From the NCBI GenBank assembly GCA_964017125.1, contig OZ024916.1, positions 1,402,107 to 1,466,106 of the forward strand: a stretch of 64,000 nt of DNA, in the 5' to 3' direction. Positions 21,060 to 32,900 of this stretch are shown here, piece by piece. Every line of letters starts with the position of its first letter. The first letter of the stretch is position 1. Source of the DNA: Flabesymbios commensalis. Lineage: Eukaryota > Annelida > Polychaeta > Terebellida > Flabelligeridae. The notes under the pieces were generated by a model. It was not told the DNA's origin. It saw only the letters and a program-made list of their open reading frames with translations, and ran no database searches. The position numbers and the translations under genes are program-made.

Positions 21060-21355
21060 TAGTTGTTTCTTCAGTGGCCAAGATCACCTTTGTAGTGGCT
21101 TAGATAACTTTTAAAGTGGTCGTAATCACTTTTTCAGTGGTCAAGTTTGCTTTGTAGTGGTTTAGATAATTTTTAAAGTGGCTGTGATAACTTCTTCAGT
21201 GATCAAGATGGCTTTTATAGTGGCTGAGATAACTTTTAAAGTCGCTGTGATCACTTCTTCAGTGGTCAAGATAACTTTTTTAGTTGCTGAGAAAACTTTT
21301 CTAGTGGCTGAGATCGGTTCTTAAGTGGTCAAGATCACTTTTGAAGAATGGCCCC
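21060..21355. repeat. Degenerate tandem array, about 20-bp unit
   Basis: About 13 imperfect units such as CAGTGGTCAAGATCACTTTT and TAGTGGCTGAGATAACTTTT. The unit is the reverse complement of the array at 60040-61320. Confidence 0.7.
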
Positions 21356-22190
21356 AGTGAATGTTAAAGTGATAACACGAGCGCGAAGTCCTGTTGGTAT
21401 TCACTAAAAAAACATTGAAAATTCTTCAAATGAAGGGATAAAATACACACTTGGAGCTTTGTTGTACATTTCGTATTTAACAGAAATAAAATATTATGTA
21501 TCCACGTTAAAGACCATGATAGTAGCTTTCAACTGGTATCAAGAATGCTGGTACATTTTTGTAGCTGGGCGTCAGCCCAGGTACATTATTATCAGAATCT
21601 AGTCTCTGAATTTGGGACAAAAAGTGACGTCATTTCATTCATAAAACTGATAGATGGTTGAATTCCATTCATAAATCTGACCATTGGCCTTAGTTTCGGG
21701 GATCCTATCAATAGATACATATCCGCATGGGCTTCTTATATCAGTTTGATACAAAGCAAGACTGTTCAATGTTGACGGTCCCTTAACTACTGGTAGTAGG
21801 TTTGTACTCAAGTCTGTCCAAACAGAAATGTTATTGGCTGATCAGCAATGGCCCTTGCCCAGCATAATCAATCAGCTATGTTCTGATTGGGCGCAACTTA
21901 TGCAAATTACAGGGCCCGGCAACAAGCATTATTCTGGGGAGAAGGGTTTGTATCCTGATCAGTGATTAGCCAGCGATGACATCATTTAAAAGTGACACAA
22001 TAGCTGACATCCATCTCCAAATATGGTATGCCCTATTGGTCTCAAGGATTTCTCCTCCATACTGCATGCTGATTGGTCATCATTTATAAAACATGTCTGA
22101 CCTTAAAAGCTGACCTAACCACTGAGGTAAGAATTATCTGTACATACGGGCCAACAACACTGCAGATGAAATGAGGGAGGGGTGGCATTC
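21356..22190. other. Intergenic; one dispersed repeat
   Basis: 21608-21800 resembles 3660-3850. No gene recognised. Confidence 0.35.
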
Positions 22191-22194
22191 AATT

Positions 22195-22520
22195 ACCATT
22201 AATATCGTTATCTCGCAAGGTTTCAGGTCAACCCGGCAACCACGATGCGTTGACCCAATGTCGATACAATATTGGTCCGATGTCGCAGACGTTAGGCCAA
22301 CATTAAATCGCATTGGGTCTGCTGAGCACCTGTAATCAATGTTGTTCATCTGGTCTCGACACACATTAGCCTATAGTCCACCCAGCATCATCTGCACCAG
22401 TCCAGTCTCAATTCACGCCGAGCGTTGGGTGTCGCAAATTACATGGCAGAGTGAATATGACCCAGCATATACAAGACAGTGAATCAATGTTGGTTTAACG
22501 TTGGTCCAGCGTCGTAGACT
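22195..22520. repeat. CCCAGCAAACAC-type MITE copies
   Basis: 22225-22330: AACCCGGCAACCACGATG ... GCAGACGTTAGGCCAACATT. 22455-22515: CCCAGCATATACAAGACAG ... GGTTTAACGTTGGTCCAGCG. Both degraded. Confidence 0.5.
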
Positions 22521-23492
22521 GGGGTATAGGCACTACACACCACAGCTGATCAGCATGATCTTTGGGCCTGATTGTCTCCTCATAGACATATCCACACCTT
22601 GTTTCCCAATTTTCTTGCGTAGGCCTACATAATACATTGTAAATAAGTTGTAAACCCCAATACAACACACCGTAGCAAAAAAAATTGCAACTGGAGGTTG
22701 TGGACAGACCTCGGGTTGTCACTGTTGGTGTGGGCTCTTCCAGGGCTACAACGTGGCTCATCCCTGTGGGGGGATGGTGTTGACCTACTAACGTTACTAA
22801 TGCACAAAGTCTCAACGTCTGTCCGGGTAGGCTACTGGCAGACTCAATTCAGCGCCACATGGTTACCCCTGCATCACATTCAATTGGAGTAGGCCGGCCT
22901 ATCAAGCTGGAAGGGGGAAAGAGTCTGGTTGACATACTAAGCCATCTGAGGGGCGCACCATTTGATATCTGGGGGGGGGGGTCCTAGAAAAAAAGAGGTT
23001 GTTGAAAATGTGGTCAGAAAAAAAAATTTGTTGTCGAAATCGATGAAAAATATGTTGACCAGAAAAACCACCAAATGGTAACGTACATAATAGGAAAGGC
23101 ATACGACAAAAATATATATTTCAGTTCTGCAACGAAAATTAAATAAAATTGTCGGACGTTCATCACAAAAAAAATGTTTTCTTGCAGAGGTAAAAAAAAG
23201 GTTGCAGCCAACAAAAACTCTAGCCGCCCCCCATATATCTAATGGTGCGTTCCTGACTCCTGAAAGGCTGAATTATGTCACTGTGTTTTCTGTCAAAGCA
23301 GTGTTACCATGGAAGTTGCAACTAGGACTTGAAATTCAAGTACAATGCAGACTGCCTAATATCCTTTATAACATTGTCATATAGCCTAATTATGTTTATT
23401 ATAGGCCTACTGTAGGCCCCTATATATGTCATCTTCACTCTGCCATGTGATTTGCGGCACGGTTGAGCTACGCTCGGCATGAATTGAGACTG
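22404..23492. mobile_element. Element with about 60-bp inverted ends
   Basis: 22404-22463 and 23429-23492 are inverted repeats sharing CAGTCTCAATTCA, GCCGAGCG and CATGGCAGAGTGAA. The interior (about 1.1 kb) includes the MITE at 22950 and other repeats, no coding region. Confidence 0.6.
22950..23253. mobile_element. MITE, GGGRCGCACCATTWGATAT termini, copy 1
   Basis: Ends GGGCGCACCATTTGATAT and ATATCTAATGGTGCGTTCC. It shares AGGTTGTTGAAAATGTGG and GGAAAGGCATACGA with the copy at 55348-55656. Confidence 0.75.
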
Positions 23493-23890
23493 TATATGGG
23501 TCATATCGCCTGGAAATGTACAATTGCCCATTAATGTGGGTGTAAGTATTATACTGGCCTTAACTTCACTGATGAGTAATATATTTCTTATTGAAACACC
23601 TATAACTGTATTCGATAGATATCTAGCTTGATGAAAATGTATAGGTTTCACTGTGTTTCACGACTCGTTGGTGCTTATTTTCAGTCGGACAGTGTCATAT
23701 TTGGGTTCAAATAACTCCCTTTAGACGACACTTCAAAAGTTTTTAACAAATATTCAGGCTTGATATATAATATTTTTGTTACTTTCCTTAGTTGCTACAT
23801 AAATAAGGTATTCAAAAAATAAATAAAAACTGCACAAAACATATTTTGGTATGGCACCCAGATGTATACCACCTTAGAAAATTTGTTTGT
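23493..23890. other. Intergenic, nothing recognised
   Basis: AT-rich sequence before the GATGTGCCTAAC cluster. The left end of whatever carries that cluster may lie here but is not visible. Confidence 0.35.
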
Positions 23891-25639
23891 GATGTGCCTA
23901 ACAAATACATTATGGTGTATACTGCGATAAAGAAATGGCATAAGAGGTAAGTTGTGCCTTCCCAATAATAAAGCTTCGGGTGTTTATTAAAAATGATCAA
24001 CAGAAAATGACAGTGAATCATAGTCTTCTATGCCAGCGACTCCTATTAGATATTATATTAGGAAATAGTTAGGCACATCATACCTGTTTTCCACCAAATC
24101 ATGATGTGCCTAACATAACAGTGCGTCTATGCTGCACACACCAGCAGAATGTTCATGTTTAATATCATGACATGATGTGCCTAACTTTTTCTGTAGGCTG
24201 TATATATTACCATAATCGTCAACAATACATTGACTCTTGATATATTTAAATGTGCTTTTCTGCCATTTTCATAGATCAAACTGCCCTAAATATGTTTTGT
24301 ATTATCCCATTATTGTGAGAATATGTATATATTTAACGCAGATCACTTTTCTGTTAGGCATGAAATCATTAAATTAATAATTTGGGAAACAAATCATTGT
24401 TTGTAATACAATTAGTGAGGGTCAAAGTAAACACAATGATGTCACATATTTTATGTGAGTTGTTAAATATCATTGCAGAAATAGAGAATGAACTTAGAAC
24501 ATGTATTTTCTACGCTGTTCTTAAAAATTAGCTACAAGGTGATGTGCCTAACTTTTTGTTAGGCACATCACCGCCAAATGTTTTGACCGAAATTAATGAC
24601 ACGTATACATTTATACAATCAGATTAATTTGTATAAACGGTTTGTGTTGTCCATATGAATAGTTTCAATATTTTTTTCTAAAGTAATCCCTATTAATTTG
24701 GTGTACGCTATTGAGATTTGAGTTAGGCACATCACTTCAATGTGAAACTTTGATGGAGTAGACCATTTCTCTTGAAAGTTTGTCAAAATGTGCATATTAA
24801 ATCCGCCTGTGGATACCAGCGTGATTTTTAATGATATTTTAAAGTTCAATTTTAGACAATTTTTCTGCTGATTGTATGATGTGCCTAACTTTTATTACTT
24901 GTTGATCATTTGTAGTGGTAAGACTAATATAACGCAGTAAAATGTCTTTCGTTGGTTCAACTTATCTGTTAAAGTATTAATGACGTAAAACGGCTGATAT
25001 TATTAGTAATAAACCTCAGTTTCACATGCCCATGTGAGTGCTCAGTGTTGCGAAGTACAAAAAGAATATTGATTTCAACTTTTCCCAACATATACAAATA
25101 CATTTTTTTGGTGTATATCACTCATATAAATCGTGTTAAAGTTATCTAAAATCTTCGTTATCCATACGCCAAGTTTAGACTGTATATATTTTAGTTTTTA
25201 AAACCATTAGTTTTGCTACTTGAAACATATGTGGTGATATTGCAGGATATGCATGATGTGCCTAACATTTTAACGGCATTTTCTGTTACCATAGCAGTGA
25301 TAAAAATGGTTGAATTGGTGAATTTGTAATCTTCCTATATTCACAAATAGACTAAAGATGTCATAGAAGCAGTCATATCATCAGAGAGTCTACTGATACA
25401 ATGTATGTCATTAAAGGGAGGGTGTTAAGGTTAAGGTTGGGTGAGCATCAATAAATGGACATATCCTATTAATTAAAACAGCTAATTTAATTTTTACTTA
25501 ATTTTTTTTATTATCGGTAAAAAAAATGTTTTTGTTAGATTTTTCGAGCCGAAGTCACTTCGGATTCTGTAACGGTCACGGAAACTACCGAACAGCCTGG
25601 TACGTCACACGTTGAAGTCATGAAGAGGTCTCCGTCAAA

Positions 25640-25720
25640 ATGGCTACAACTAGCGATGGAGATTTATCCGATTTCTCAGAGAGTAGTGAGCCTGTGAACT
25701 CCCCCGTCAACTCACTCTGA
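25640..25720 (+). pseudogene. 26-residue acidic ORF, possible transposase N-terminal remnant
   Basis: Good initiation context (CAAAATGG). It encodes MATTSDGDLSDFSESSEPVN and a further SPVNSL before TGA. Such short acidic DLSDFS-type starts are common in DNA transposase N-termini, but the rest is absent. Function unproven. Confidence 0.3.
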
Positions 25721-26030
25721 CTCAGTCAAAATTCTCAAACGATTTTGATGATATTTGGTAGCCTATTAACGAAAGTTAAACCAAGGAAAATAGAATCAGA
25801 AAGAAGGTCTGCTTCGAAAACGTCGAATTTGAGAATTTCTCCCTTCACTTCCATCAAAGATCGACATTGTTTTCAAACAACGCGCATCCTTGTTAACCGC
25901 CCTGCCATAAATACTAATGACCCCATGCCCCCTTTTCGCCGGATCTGATGCGAGTTGCGAAGCGTAACGGCTCGGACACAACAAAATTGTCTAAATCCCC
26001 ATCACCGCCAATGCTGGACCAATGTGGCTA

Positions 26031-26145
26031 CCCAGCAAACACAAAACATTTGTATAACATTTGTACAACTCTGGCCCAACGTCTCCGACGTTGTTCCAGC
26101 ATTGTACAAGTGTTATAGGTCTACAAATGTTTTGTGTTTGCTGGG
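26031..26145. mobile_element. Best-preserved CCCAGCAAACAC MITE, 115 bp
   Basis: 24-bp perfect inverted ends beginning CCCAGCAAACACAAAACATT, with TA on each side (26029-26030, 26146-26147). The core GGCCCAACGTCTCCGACGTT is the signature seen in all decayed copies of the window. TA duplication suggests mobilisation by a Tc1/mariner-type transposase (inference). Confidence 0.8.
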
Positions 26146-27347
26146 TAGGCGATGTCATCATGGTAATTCCCTGGTTTATGTCGATACGTCACAGGAATTT
26201 TCCTTTTCTCATTAAAAAGTGTAGCATGTTGATGGTTAAACCATCTGCGTTCGACGTCTCAGAACAAAGTTATGGGAAGTTCGGTCGTATTTATTCATTA
26301 AAATATTTACAAAATAATTCTCAAAATTATGGAATTTAACCCCAAAGGCGCTCTTATTGACTTTTATCAGGCGAGAGTTTGAAATATTGTAAATAAACAT
26401 ATTAATTTTGTTTTCAGCGCCGTTTGGCTAGTCTCACTAATTTTCCCAAGTTTTTGGTGACAACCCTGGGTCGGTCAGTATGTAGGCCTGATCACCTAAT
26501 ATGAACAGTTTTATTCAAAAAAATTTCATTTATATGATAATGTATCTGAATAATGCAATCTGGTATCACAGGTGTGAACCACAATTCTACGAGTATAAAA
26601 GTTAAGTAGCTGAAATTGAAAACAGTCGTGATTGCTATGCGTTCTGGTAGTAATAAGTGGTTATGGGGGTGTTGAAGTCATCATCGTCATCATTAGCACT
26701 GGTAGCAGTAGGCCTAACGGTTAGAACTAGACGTTTGATCTAGATATATTCTGGGACATTTACCCTGGGTAGGCCGGGAGTGAAAACTGAATGTATGTCT
26801 CCACTGACCATAAGATATGAAATCATTAAGTTGTCTGAAGTGAACACCACACAGAACATATGCGGGATTACCATGCTTCCAGTTAGCTCTGTCGAGTTTC
26901 ACAAAACGATCCCACTTGCGTGCGATTTGGGAATCTTTTGGCCATGTATTAGTGCTGTAACATCTTCATTTGTATTGTTACACAAACCGGAGACGCAACG
27001 TTTTGGCATGATAACAATTTAAACAAAGATGACATTAAAACTTTGTAGGACAATCCATGAACAAGACGCTGTACAACTGGGTAGTGACTGCGGGATCACT
27101 ATAGGATCAGTGCAAGTGGACTGCTGTAGGCATACGACTTCACCGTGTGACGTCACACGGCAGCTGCTGATAGTGGGAGCGTTTTTTATGACCCTCAATA
27201 TGAGATCCATTTGGCCTACTTCAAATGCACTTTTTCGTGGCATATATTAAAAATTTAATGATGATTAATTTTGGGATGTACTTTGAATAGTATAATTAAG
27301 CCAAAATAATGGCCAAAACTATATTTTAAAACCTTAACACCCTCCCT
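26146..27347. other. Interior of the TTAA element, unrecognised
   Basis: No frame with family features. CACCGTGTGACGTCACACGG at 27140 is a good palindrome with a CRE-like TGACGTCA core; its role is unknown. Confidence 0.35.
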
Positions 27348-27810
27348 TTAATCAATATTTGATGCTAGTAAGGAGGCTGAAATCGCATTTCAAGAAAGAA
27401 GACTGCGTCTCAAAAAAACATTTACAAGTGGACCCATCCATCCAATATTCATGAAATTTCGAATGATTATTTCTGATAGTTTATAATATATCACTGCCAC
27501 TTATGGGAGGCATATATCGTTTATCTATGCATCATAGGGTGGTTTTAATAGTTGCAACCTAAAAATGTTAGGCACATCATGGAAAATGATAGTGTTTTTA
27601 GTCTGAAAAAACCCCATAATTTTTCATGATTTGAAGTATAATTGGTATGGTAAGTTAGATTAATGATTGTGCTTCTGAATTAAAAGCATAACAAGTAAAT
27701 TTGAGCAATTTTAAATTTTAACCCAGTATATGAGCCCTGAGAGGCTATTTGTACATTTCCAGGTGATATGACACATATATGTATGAATGGTATAATCTCA
27801 AAGTAAAGTA

Positions 27811-28196
27811 TAGGGGAGGCTGGGGCACCTTGGGACTTCGGGCACATTGAGACAGGCCTGTGTTACAGAAAATATATTGCGATTTGTTCGCCAGCTGGTC
27901 AATGGTACCAAAAATAACCAATTTCCATTTTCCACTCTGTTTAAGCTTAGGTCCATTTTTTACATGAAAATTACTTTTTTAAGATGATCAATATCTGTGT
28001 CTATAGATCACGTAATACTCGATTTCCCTATATTTTTTGTGATATCGTACACCTGTGCTATCACTTTATCACTTACTTATAATGGTTTGCTTCAAATACA
28101 CCCCACACAAAAACTATGAATAATATCAGATATGAGGTCAGTCAGGGTGTCTCAATGTGCCCAAAAACTGTCTCAAGGTGCCCCGAGTCTATCTCA
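27811..28196. mobile_element. MITE with TAGGGGAGGCTGGGGCACC ends
   Basis: The left TAGGGGAGGCTGGGGCACCT and TTCGGGCACATTGAGACA are mirrored at the right by TGTCTCAATGTGCCC and CAAGGTGCCCCGAGTCTAT. About 386 bp, non-coding. Confidence 0.7.
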
Positions 28197-28204
28197 GTGA
28201 TGTA

Positions 28205-30890
28205 CAGTGGCGTATTCAGAAATAAATTAAGGGGGGTGCTCAGAATTCAAAGAAATCATTCAGCAGCAATGACCTCCGCAAAATGAAAAAAAAATAAACA
28301 TCAAAAAGTGCGATTGTAAAACAAAGATATGAAATATTGGCTGAAATGTCAGTTTTAACTCAATGACAGATTTACCTAGCCTACTCTAGTCCAACTATTT
28401 AAGCTAACACAACCACACAATGGGAAAAAACCGTAAACATGATCATTAGCTCATTTAATAGCGAGTGCGAACTACTAGGCATATTAAATAAGCCAGATAA
28501 AAATAAACAGCGGTCGATCCAATGTTGCGTTAATGTTTGGCCAGCGTAGCAGACGGTGGAGCAACAATAATATTAATCAAACGTTGGGTCACCCTCATTG
28601 TGATAATAATTATGCAACCTTTACGGCCTAATTATGCAAGAATCATCTACTAAAAGTCATAACATCTCATTGAAAAATACTGTGGACCATTAAAATGCTT
28701 ACAGCGTTTACTAATGATCACTTAAAATTCCTGAGATATTTACTTCACCCTTATTAATTTGCCACCCTCCCCTATGGCAGAATATTTTTTAATGCAAATG
28801 TTATATTCCAGTTCACCATCAGTTAGGCCTATATCAGATATTTGTGGTAGTATTGGTTGTAGTTCCGCATTTTTAAAACAACTTTACTGCCAATTTTAAA
28901 TTTTTATTATTGATTTCGTCTCTGATAAAAAAAAACTGTTGAGTCCCAGCTGTATCTGAATTATTTCGTGTCAGTGGCTATACTGGAGGTCTATATATTG
29001 CACTGAGAAAATACGAAAAATTCAAATAGGTCCTAAAACAATTAAATTTTGGAAATTGAAACAGCGACTCTGTTGTTTATCCACTTGTTCTCAAGACTGA
29101 GTCTCAGTGATGATATCTCTCAATAAATAAATTCGCAATCACCCAGGTGAAAGAATCATGGTAATTGAGGAATAATCTTTATCCCGTGGTCCTTATTATT
29201 TTATTTTATGCAACGCCAAGTAAAGTGCTTGAGAGGCTAAGCCGTTGTCCGTTTCAAGCGATCCCCATAGCCTACTGTGGATTGTGCTTGTGGTCTGTTA
29301 TAATTATCATAGGGTAGGATAGTCTATGATAATTACTATCAATCTTAGCATATCTACTTTGGAACAACGTTGTTTCAAGGTATTCTATGATATTTATCAT
29401 GAATCTTAGCATATTTATTCTCCATAACGTTGTTTCAAGTTTTGCTCAACGTTTCAATTATTGGCCAAGACTAACACAAAGTTGATATATTTTACTCTGT
29501 TTCTTTAAAAAAAAAATGATAAATTATCATTATTATAAAATAGGTCTTTTTTTGAACATGTTATTAACTTTGGTTGACGGGAACAGGTCGAGACGACCTC
29601 TACAATGCCTGTCAACCATATTAGTGAATTAAAATTATATAATAAAATAATATGACAGTATAATATAAAACCAACTGTTCACTGGCTATAGGTGTTGCCA
29701 TACTTATCATGTAAGGCAGCATCATATCCAGTGTTTAAAATAGCAATGCTTTTGTGTACATGCTATTTAAAAATGTACATACATGGTATAGATTATAAAT
29801 TTTGCGATATGTACACATAAAAAAATAAAATAACCAACATTTGTCTGTCATCTGTTTCCCGCACCAAAACTAGAGATAAAATAGCTACACTGTGCTCTAC
29901 ACATTGTAGCAAAAAAGAAACCTAATTAAAACCTCTAAATCCTTTAGTTGTTTACTATATAAAAGGACAGACAACTAGGGTTTGTGTAAAGGAAAAATAG
30001 TAAAAAATAAAAATAAAACAGAAAAAAACAAGAAATAATTTTGAGGGGAATAGCCATCCAGATCATGTGGTAATACTCTAAGTCAGATTATGACAAGGCT
30101 GATCATGTAGAGTAATGTCGGTCTGCTCCGAGCAGTATCAGAGACTGTCTCCGGCCTGAATTCGAGCCAGGCAGACAACACAATGCAACATTCGCAGATT
30201 ATCGTTCATAGATCGATCACTTAAGGTGCCATTTGTGCTAGATGTATAGATATATACTCAATGCACTAGTATAAGTTAGGCGGGGCGTTTCGTCAGCTGC
30301 CAACACATGAGTATTGACAACGGAGCCCTCCGTCCCTAGTCATGCATGGCTGGTGACAGCTCAAATAGCCGTCTCACAGCTGATTCAAATTGCACAGGTA
30401 GTTTGTGAAAAAAATATTCCGCTATATTCGACAATTTACACAAGCACAAGTCAGGCTCCAGGTACATTGATGATTCAAATCAAATAAGTTTACCATGGTG
30501 AGATATAATTCATTGAGGTTCTTCCTAAAAATCTGCAAGCTGCTAGCATCTCGGATAAAAAAAGGTAAAGTGTTCCATAAGCGAGCAGTGCGATAAAAAT
30601 AAGTACATTGGAACTGAACAGTCTTGCACATTAATTTGAATAGAACACCCTGTTTTGCCCAGTTCATTGTCTAATCTGAGTCTTTAATCTGTTAATGGCG
30701 CCAATGATGCATCCCAGACACCAGCCCTTTAAATGGGAAGAGGTATATATTTAGGTGTGGAGGGGGCTGGAACCAACATGTCGGACACTTGTGGATTAAT
30801 TGTATATACAATTATTGGTTGGAAAATAACCACTATGGAAATTAAGGGGGGTGCTCGAGCACCCTGAGCACCCCTCTGGATACGCCCCTG
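28205..30890 (-). mobile_element. DNA transposon with CAGNGGCGTATYCAG termini, copy 2, inverted
   Basis: Left end CAGTGGCGTATTCAGA, right end TCTGGATACGCCCCTG. It is the reverse complement of 5054-6763 over most of its length, and about 1 kb longer because 29510-30665 holds LINE-derived sequence absent from copy 1. Copy 1 instead has about 175 unrelated bases at that place. Confidence 0.75.
29510..30667 (-). mobile_element. 3' end of a CR1/L2/jockey-type LINE
   Basis: On the minus strand, 30667-30422 encodes FYRTARLWNTLPFFIRDASS then LQIFRKNLNELYL. This is the typical last block of such LINE polyproteins (FYRTxxLWNxLP). The remainder down to 29510 would be its 3' UTR, ending AAAAAATGATAAATT. 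It sits inside copy 2 of the CAGNGG element. Confidence 0.65.
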
Positions 30891-32125
30891 AAGTAATGTT
30901 TTTATATAATTATGTTTATGGTTAATATAGTGAATGTATGAATGATATAATCTCATAGCAAAGTATCCCATATCTGTAAAAAAAAATGTTCAAGACATGC
31001 CACCCCTTGCCATGCTACTTGATAACTGTGGGGTATAATTTTCTGCTCATTGTAGTCTAGCCATTCATTTAAATTATATGGATAGTGGACAAATCTAATA
31101 TTTTGATATGATGTGGGCCTACCTACTCTACCTAGGCAATGAAGTTAGGCCTAAAACACATACTGTGTAACAGTCGACCCGTGCTGGTTTTGACAACATC
31201 AGATGCAGTAGGCCTACACCTCTATAGAATTGGAGATTTAATTCAACTCTATGATAAATTGCCAAATTTAAGTTGTTGCCAGTCCGACATGACAAACCTA
31301 AAATTGGGACATTTCCAACCTCAGTCAAGGTGAAGCTGTGACAAGAGGATGAGCATTATTTAATTATCCATTTATATCAGTCTTGATATAGATAAAATAA
31401 GCACACAACATTCCTCGGCCATTTACTGTTGTCGCCGTTGCATGGCGTGTGTTGCGATCAACAGTAAAACATCACAATTTTATCTAAATAACAGTTTTGA
31501 TACGCATATAAGGGCATGCCGTTATGAGCGAGTAAGCCACTCTGAATGACACACCCTTATAAGGGAACAATTTGTAGTATTTCCCTTTGCCCCAGCTACA
31601 TGAGGCCTTTAGCCCTAGTTCAAATTTGGGTAATTATTGTGCAAAAATTTGCACGGTCGATTTTCCTGACATGGAAGAAAAGTGCGCAAATTTTACGTCT
31701 CACCAAAAAAGTGTAATATGTTAAAATAGCTCATTATTTTTATCCCAAATGGGTTTATTTGAAGTCCACAATAGTTGTAGAACATCTTTGAATCAACTCT
31801 TGAGTATTTATTACATACCGAAATCAATTGAGAGAAAAGAATTTTGACTATTTACTGAAAAAGTATGAAAAATTAATACCAGTACAATTGATGTCAGTAG
31901 CTTTCTATTGAATTTAAATATATTGCAGTAGCTTAAGATATAATTACCCAGTGGGAGATAATGAAGAAAAAAGCTCAGATTTCACGTCTAACCAAAATAT
32001 GTTGAGAATCTGACGTCTGTAGACGTTAGACGTATAAAGACGGTATCCGTGTGGGAAGGGTTTATATGTTTATTAGAATGATTACATTTGACACATATTT
32101 GCAGCGCATGCTCAACTCGTTAGCC
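30891..32125. other. Intergenic, little recognised
   Basis: 30934-30970 resembles 27780-27811 (ATGAATGRTATAATCTCAWA). 31985-32045 is a remnant with CTGACGTCTGTAGACGTTAG, related to the GCGCGGGGATCGAC MITEs. No gene seen. Confidence 0.4.
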
Positions 32126-32129
32126 GCCA

Positions 32130-32240
32130 CTCAGCCAACATGAGACGTTGGCCCAGCGCTGGTTTACTGTTGGACCACCATCTACGACGTTGGCCCAACA
32201 GTAAACTAACGTGGGCCCAATGACTCATGGTTGCTGGATA
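32130..32240. repeat. CCCAGCAAACAC-type MITE
   Basis: CAACATGAGACGTTGGCCCA ... CATCTACGACGTTGGCCCAA ... GACTCATGGTTGCTGG. Confidence 0.6.
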
Positions 32241-32418
32241 CGTCGTTAAAATATTTTTTTGGACCCTGAGGTCGAGATCGTTCTCGATCATCGCCATGTT
32301 AAAACACGTTGATTCCCCCCCCCCCCCAAAAAAAAAAAAATGGAGCAATCTACGACTGCGACTTTGAAAACAAACAAATGAATGTATCAATCCACACCTC
32401 CCACCTTTACTGTGTGAG

Positions 32419-32705
32419 AAAATGAAATGAATCGGGCTTAGGCCATTTTTGTGCACACACAGGCTAAACTGGGCCAGGAGAACCTCCTGAGGACGATGAG
32501 AGGAGTGAGATGACATTGCCCTCCAGACACAGAATTCGAAATTCAAACCCTGGATGTCTGAGGCCGAGCAAGCTACCTCTCGGTCACAGAGGCTCCCCAC
32601 AATAGGCCTACTGAATTTTATGAGTGGATGGGGAAGAAACATTTTGTTTCTTTGAAGCCGCCAGGATACTGTGTGGGGCTGACCACGGCTAAGCGATGTC
32701 CCCTA
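32419..32705 (-). mobile_element. tRNA-derived SINE, minus-strand copy
   Basis: Read on the minus strand it shares GTGGGGAGCCTCYGTGACCG, AGGTAGC, GTGTCTGGAGG and AGGAGGTTCTCCTGGCCCAG with 61893-62222. The tRNA-like head is more diverged than in that copy. A partial third copy is at 46009-46105. Confidence 0.7.
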
Positions 32706-32819
32706 TAATTGAACGGGAATCGATGTTTTATAGATTTGTTGATTGCTGCAATGTGTCAGTTTACTGACTATATATAATTTGATGAGGTTTAATTATGACT
32801 GCATGCTGGTAATTACCAA

Positions 32820-32900
32820 GATACATTGAACAACATTGATTTAATGTTGGTCCACCGTCTGCGACGCTGGCCCAGCATTAAATCAACGTTCTACAGGACC
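32820..32900. repeat. CCCAGCAAACAC-type MITE core
   Basis: ACATTGATTTAATGTTGGTC CACCGTCTGCGACGCTGGCC; ends lost. Confidence 0.5.

Larger units (their letters stand above)
25411..27351. mobile_element. 1.93 kb TTAA-flanked DNA transposon (Kolobok- or piggyBac-like)
   Basis: TTAA at 25411-25414 and 27348-27351 bracket exact 18-bp inverted ends AGGGAGGGTGTTAAGGTT. TTAA target duplication is typical of piggyBac and Kolobok; an AGGG start fits Kolobok better than piggyBac, whose ends begin CCC (established for these families, assignment is inference). It contains the small ORF at 25640 and a nested MITE at 26031-26145. No transposase core is recognised, so it is probably an internally deleted or unrelated-cargo copy. 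Confidence 0.75.
23891..27580. repeat. Cluster of ten GATGTGCCTAAC words, split by a TTAA element
   Basis: Forward copies start at 23891, 24103, 24174, 24541, 24878 and 25255. Inverted copies (GTTAGGCACATC) start at 24068, 24558, 24722 and 27567. Most are extended to ATGATGTGCCTAAC. The pair at 24541/24558 forms a perfect palindrome around TTTTT. Removing the inserted element at 25415-27347, ten copies fall in about 1.75 kb. The sequence between copies is not repeated, so this is a dispersed site and not a tandem array. Confidence 0.85.
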
